From assembly GCA_024402995.1 (NCBI GenBank), contig JAKSSR010000009.1:1-35549 (forward strand): a stretch of 35,549 bases of DNA, written 5' to 3'. Made by a program: the position numbers and the translations under genes. Position 1 is the stretch's first letter; the number at the start of each line of letters is the position of its first letter. Shown in pieces: positions 32,785 through 35,549 of the stretch. Origin of the DNA: Clostridia bacterium (lineage in GTDB: Bacteria; Bacillota; Clostridia; Peptostreptococcales; Anaerovoracaceae). The notes beneath the pieces were generated by a model, which worked only from the letters and a program-made list of their open reading frames with translations, was not told where the DNA came from and did not search any database.

Positions 32785-33798
32785 TTAGAGGATCTGAATA
32801 CCGCTTTCTTTGCAGGCCTTTCTGGTTGCTTCATCCCATACGGAAGCCTGAACTTCTCCAATGTGAGCGCAGCCCAGAAGCAGCATGCAGAGTCTGCTCT
32901 GACCAATGCCGCCGCCGATAGTGTAAGGATATTCACCGGCAAGGAGAGCCTTGTGGTAGTCAAGTTCTCTGCGGTCATCGCAGTTAGCAGCAGTAAGCTG
33001 ACGGTCAAGTGATTCAGGGGATACACGAATACCCATGGAAGATACTTCAAATGCTGTGCCGAGAGTTTCGTTCCAGACAAGAATGTCGCCGTTGAGTTCC
33101 CAGTCGTCATAGTCCGGAGCACGTCCGTCGTGGGGTTCGCCGTTGGTGAGGGGGCCGCCGATCTTGGAGATGAATGCAGTCTTATGTTCCTTGACGTAAA
33201 GGTTTTCTCTTTCCTTGGGGGTCTTATCAGGATACATGTCAAGCAGTTCCTGAGAAGTAATGAAGCTAACACTTCTGAGGACAGGAGTGAGAGTCTTAAG
33301 GGTGGGATAAAGCTCCCGCATACGTTCATCAGTGTTGCAGATAGCGTTGACGATGGCAGTGACAGTGCTCTTCAGGTACTGTTCGTTGCGGTCGTAAATG
33401 CTGATGACCTTTTCCCAGTCCCACTGATCTACATAAACAGAGTGAATGTTATCAAGTTCTTCGTCGCGGCGAATAGCATTCATTTCTGCGTAAATGCCCT
33501 TTCCTACGTGGAAATCATAATCGCGAAGAGCCTTGCGCTTCCACTTGGCCAGAGACTGAACGACCTGGCAATAGCTTCCGTCTTCCTTAACTTCAAAATC
33601 AACGGGACGTTCAATACCGTTAAGATTATCATTGAGGCCTGAAGCTGCGCTTACAAAAAGCGGAGCGGAAACTCTGCAAATATTAAGGGCGTTGCAAAGT
33701 TCTTCTGAAAAAATAGTGTGGATAAGTCCGATAGCCTTCTGGGTATCGTACATTGACAGCTTAGCTGTATAGTTTTCCGGAATAAAAATTTTGCTCAT
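32785..33798 (-). CDS. asnA: Aspartate-ammonia ligase (asparagine synthetase A)
   Basis: Makes asparagine from aspartate, ammonia and ATP; homodimer related to class II aspartyl-tRNA synthetases. 337 residues from ATG 33798, where GGAGG lies 7 bases upstream; a longer frame crosses the promoter. Segments matching the family include YTAKLSMYDTQKAIGLIHTI, RPVDFEVKEDG, DQWDWEKVI and the final class II motif GGGIGQSRLCMLLL. It has its own promoter and a leader of only about 25 bases, with no T-box or other riboswitch. Confidence 0.96.
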   Translation of the reverse strand: MSKIFIPENYTAKLSMYDTQKAIGLIHTIFSEELCNALNICRVSAPLFVSAASGLNDNLNGIERPVDFEVKEDGSYCQVVQSLAKWKRKALRDYDFHVGKGIYAEMNAIRRDEELDNIHSVYVDQWDWEKVISIYDRNEQYLKSTVTAIVNAICNTDERMRELYPTLKTLTPVLRSVSFITSQELLDMYPDKTPKERENLYVKEHKTAFISKIGGPLTNGEPHDGRAPDYDDWELNGDILVWNETLGTAFEVSSMGIRVSPESLDRQLTAANCDDRRELDYHKALLAGEYPYTIGGGIGQSRLCMLLLGCAHIGEVQASVWDEATRKACKESGIQIL

Positions 33799-33829
33799 AA
33801 TGGGCCTCCAAAAATAAAAATGATATTTC

Positions 33830-33858
33830 ATTATATGACTTCCGGGACTTATATTCAA
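33830..33858 (-). promoter_or_regulatory. Promoter of asnA
   Basis: On the minus strand TTGAAT (33853-33858), a 17-base spacer and a perfect TATAAT (33830-33835), with the asnA ATG about 30 bases on. Confidence 0.8.
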
Positions 33859-33870
33859 GCAAAAAACAAG

Positions 33871-33902
33871 AAAAAACAAGACCGATTTTTCGGCCTTGTT
33901 TT
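33871..33902 (-). terminator. Intrinsic terminator of the N-acyl-D-amino-acid deacylase gene
   Basis: On the minus strand AAAACAAGGCCGA, loop AAAA, TCGGTCTTGTTTTTT forms a 13-pair stem with one G-U pair and a terminal U-run. It lies between the deacylase stop and the asnA promoter. Confidence 0.88.
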
Positions 33903-33935
33903 AGAAAACAATTGATTTATTTCTGCATAAAAGAA

Positions 33936-35525
33936 CTATCTGAGGATGTAATCGCCAAGGCGTTCTTCTGTCTGCTGTGCGTTTCTGATGGCGAACTTTC
34001 CGTTCATAATAACATGCTCAACACCGTCGCACTTCTGGAAAGGATTCTCGTAAGTGGCGTTATCATTGAGCTTGTTCCAGTCAAAGACGCAGATATCCGC
34101 AACTTTGCCGGCTTCAAGTACGCCGCGGTCTTTAAGGCCTACGTACTGAGCGGGAAGCTGGGTAATACGGTGAACAGCGGTCTCCATGGAGCAGAAGCCA
34201 TTTTCTCTGGCAAGCTTCAGGAAGCGGGGGAATGTACCGTAGCTTCTGGGATGAGGCAGATCTTCGCTGTACTTGGGATCAAAGGGACGGCAGGAAGCGT
34301 CGGAGCCGATAGCCATCATATCCTGAGACAGGAAATACAGAACATCGTCCATCTTCATATTGGTAATGATACTGGTGTCATCCAGACGGCAGCGCAGCAT
34401 TGCTTCCAACATTCCTTCTGGATTGCTGAGACCCCATGACTTCGCCAGCTGACCTACTGTCTTGCCGCGCATTTCGGGACAATGTCCGTTTTCGCTGGCA
34501 ATGAAGTACATATCACCGTCTTCGTAATCAGGGAAGCGTTCCTGAAGGCTCTTGAGAATGATGGCCCTCTTCTCAGGGTTTTCTTCGATCATGCGGCAGG
34601 CTGCCTCATGGCCGCCATCAAGAGCCCAGTCGGGAAGTCTGTTTGCCAGACCGCTCTGGCAGGCATTGTAGGGATACATATCGCAAGTGATATTGACGCC
34701 CTCTTCTCTTGCCTTAAGGAGCATTCCGAAATACTCTTCGGACTTGCCCCAGACAGTCTTATCGCAAAGCTTGAAGTGGGAAATGTGCATGTGACAGTGA
34801 GACTCACGTGCGACATCGATCATGTCCTTGAGAGATTCATAAGAGTATTCGCCTTCGTTCTTCATGTGGACGGTGACAATTGCATCGTTTACATAACACA
34901 GTTTTGCGAGCCTTACGATTTCTTTATGACCGGCAAATCTGCCGGGCAGATATTCCAGTCCCATGGACATACCCCAGCAGCCCTGGTCAAGAGCCTGCTG
35001 AAGCAGGTATTCTTCCAGTTTGATCTCATCTTCCCAGGCTTCTCGCTTGCCCATACCGACGACTCCGCGTCTTATGGCATTGTGGCCGACCAGCTGGATC
35101 AGATTGGTGGACATCTTCTGCTCACCCCTTCTCTTGGTTCTGAGCTTATAGAAATCCGGAGCCTGATAGCTGCCCATGGGAGAAAGCTTGCCCTCTTCTC
35201 TCAGTCTGTTGACCTTGGTAGTGTCTTCAACATTTCTGGGGAACTGAGAACTGCCGCAGTTGCCTACGATTTCACTGGTAACGCCCTGATAAAGCTTAGC
35301 TTCGCACTTGTCATCGACCATGAACCAGGCATCTGAATGTGAGTGCATATCGATAAATCCCGGAGAAACGCATAAGCCTTCTGCATCCAGAACTTCCTTA
35401 GCTTCTGCTTCAATATGGGGGGCTATTTCAACGATTTTTCCATCATTAACGGCAACGTCGCCCTTGTAAGAGGGCGACGCTGTTCCATCAATGATCAATC
35501 CGTTCTTAATAAGTAAATCGATCAT
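33936..35525 (-). CDS. N-acyl-D-amino-acid deacylase family amidohydrolase
   Basis: Zinc enzyme of the amidohydrolase superfamily; family members remove acyl groups from N-acyl-D-amino acids, and some act on other cyclic or D-configured substrates. 529 residues. The metal motif GFIDMHSHSD has His61 and His63, and Cys90 in GNCGSS is the bridging ligand position of D-aminoacylases. HMKNEGEYSYESL, MHISHFK and IGSDASCRPFDP follow, with PHPRSYGTFPRFL near the C-terminus. The start ATG 35525 is preceded by AGGAAAA at somewhat long spacing. Upstream sequence is cut by the window. The substrate is not deducible; a D-amino acid or peptidoglycan-scavenging role is plausible. Confidence 0.9.
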   Translation of the reverse strand: MIDLLIKNGLIIDGTASPSYKGDVAVNDGKIVEIAPHIEAEAKEVLDAEGLCVSPGFIDMHSHSDAWFMVDDKCEAKLYQGVTSEIVGNCGSSQFPRNVEDTTKVNRLREEGKLSPMGSYQAPDFYKLRTKRRGEQKMSTNLIQLVGHNAIRRGVVGMGKREAWEDEIKLEEYLLQQALDQGCWGMSMGLEYLPGRFAGHKEIVRLAKLCYVNDAIVTVHMKNEGEYSYESLKDMIDVARESHCHMHISHFKLCDKTVWGKSEEYFGMLLKAREEGVNITCDMYPYNACQSGLANRLPDWALDGGHEAACRMIEENPEKRAIILKSLQERFPDYEDGDMYFIASENGHCPEMRGKTVGQLAKSWGLSNPEGMLEAMLRCRLDDTSIITNMKMDDVLYFLSQDMMAIGSDASCRPFDPKYSEDLPHPRSYGTFPRFLKLARENGFCSMETAVHRITQLPAQYVGLKDRGVLEAGKVADICVFDWNKLNDNATYENPFQKCDGVEHVIMNGKFAIRNAQQTEERLGDYILR

Positions 35526-35549
35526 CGTTATTCTTTTTTCCTATTCCTT

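Noticed and set aside
33861..33880. Direct repeat AAAAAACAAG x2
   Set aside because: Two 10-base copies only, A-rich, and explained by the terminator arm.

Overview
The window looks like chromosomal DNA from an anaerobic member of the Bacillota, most likely class Clostridia. Support comes from the gene order pyrH-frr-uppS-cdsA-dxr-rseP-ispG followed by rimP-nusA-rnpM-infB-rbfA-nrnA-truB-ribF, strong AGGAGG-type ribosome binding sites, a FeoA-FeoB fusion, a TPP riboswitch in front of thiT, an AsnA-type asparagine synthetase and a CitX-CitG fusion. No phage, insertion sequence or CRISPR array was seen. Nearly everything is on the minus strand; only thiT and its riboswitch are on the plus strand. 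The window cuts the 3' end of pnp.

The minus-strand genes are described here in transcription order, from high to low coordinates. 33.9-35.5 kb holds an N-acyl-D-amino-acid deacylase-type amidohydrolase with its own terminator. 32.0-33.9 kb holds asnA and a TraX-family membrane protein. 31.8-32.0 kb holds a tRNA-Leu(GAG) with promoter and terminator. 27.5-31.8 kb is a tight cluster of a lipid kinase, citXG, an acyl-CoA synthetase and mscL. 22.4-27.5 kb is a two-gene unit, feoAB followed by a large translation-factor GTPase fused to a YacP/Rae1-type NYN nuclease domain. 20.9-22.4 kb is a sodium:amino-acid symporter. 19.9-20.9 kb is the divergent regulatory region with the TPP riboswitch and thiT.

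13.9-19.9 kb is a run of seven genes joining nucleotide supply and ribosome recycling (pyrH, frr) with isoprenoid and lipid carrier synthesis (uppS, dxr, ispG, cdsA) and an intramembrane protease (rseP). 5.4-13.8 kb starts at its own promoter and is the classic translation/transcription cluster from rimP to ribF. 2.6-5.3 kb holds a small unknown gene and a copper-exporting ATPase, lying between ribF and rpsO, which are commonly neighbours in Bacillota. 0-2.5 kb is rpsO-pnp with structured leader and intergenic RNA.

The most unusual item is the 862-residue TetM-like GTPase ending in an NYN nuclease domain (22454-25042). Its domain-IV loop lacks the residues that evict tetracycline, which points to a ribosome-directed mRNA-cleaving factor rather than a resistance gene. 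Next are a copper ATPase whose C-terminal metal-binding domain has its own in-frame start and ribosome binding site, and two promoter-embedded palindromes, one in front of feoAB and one in front of pyrH.
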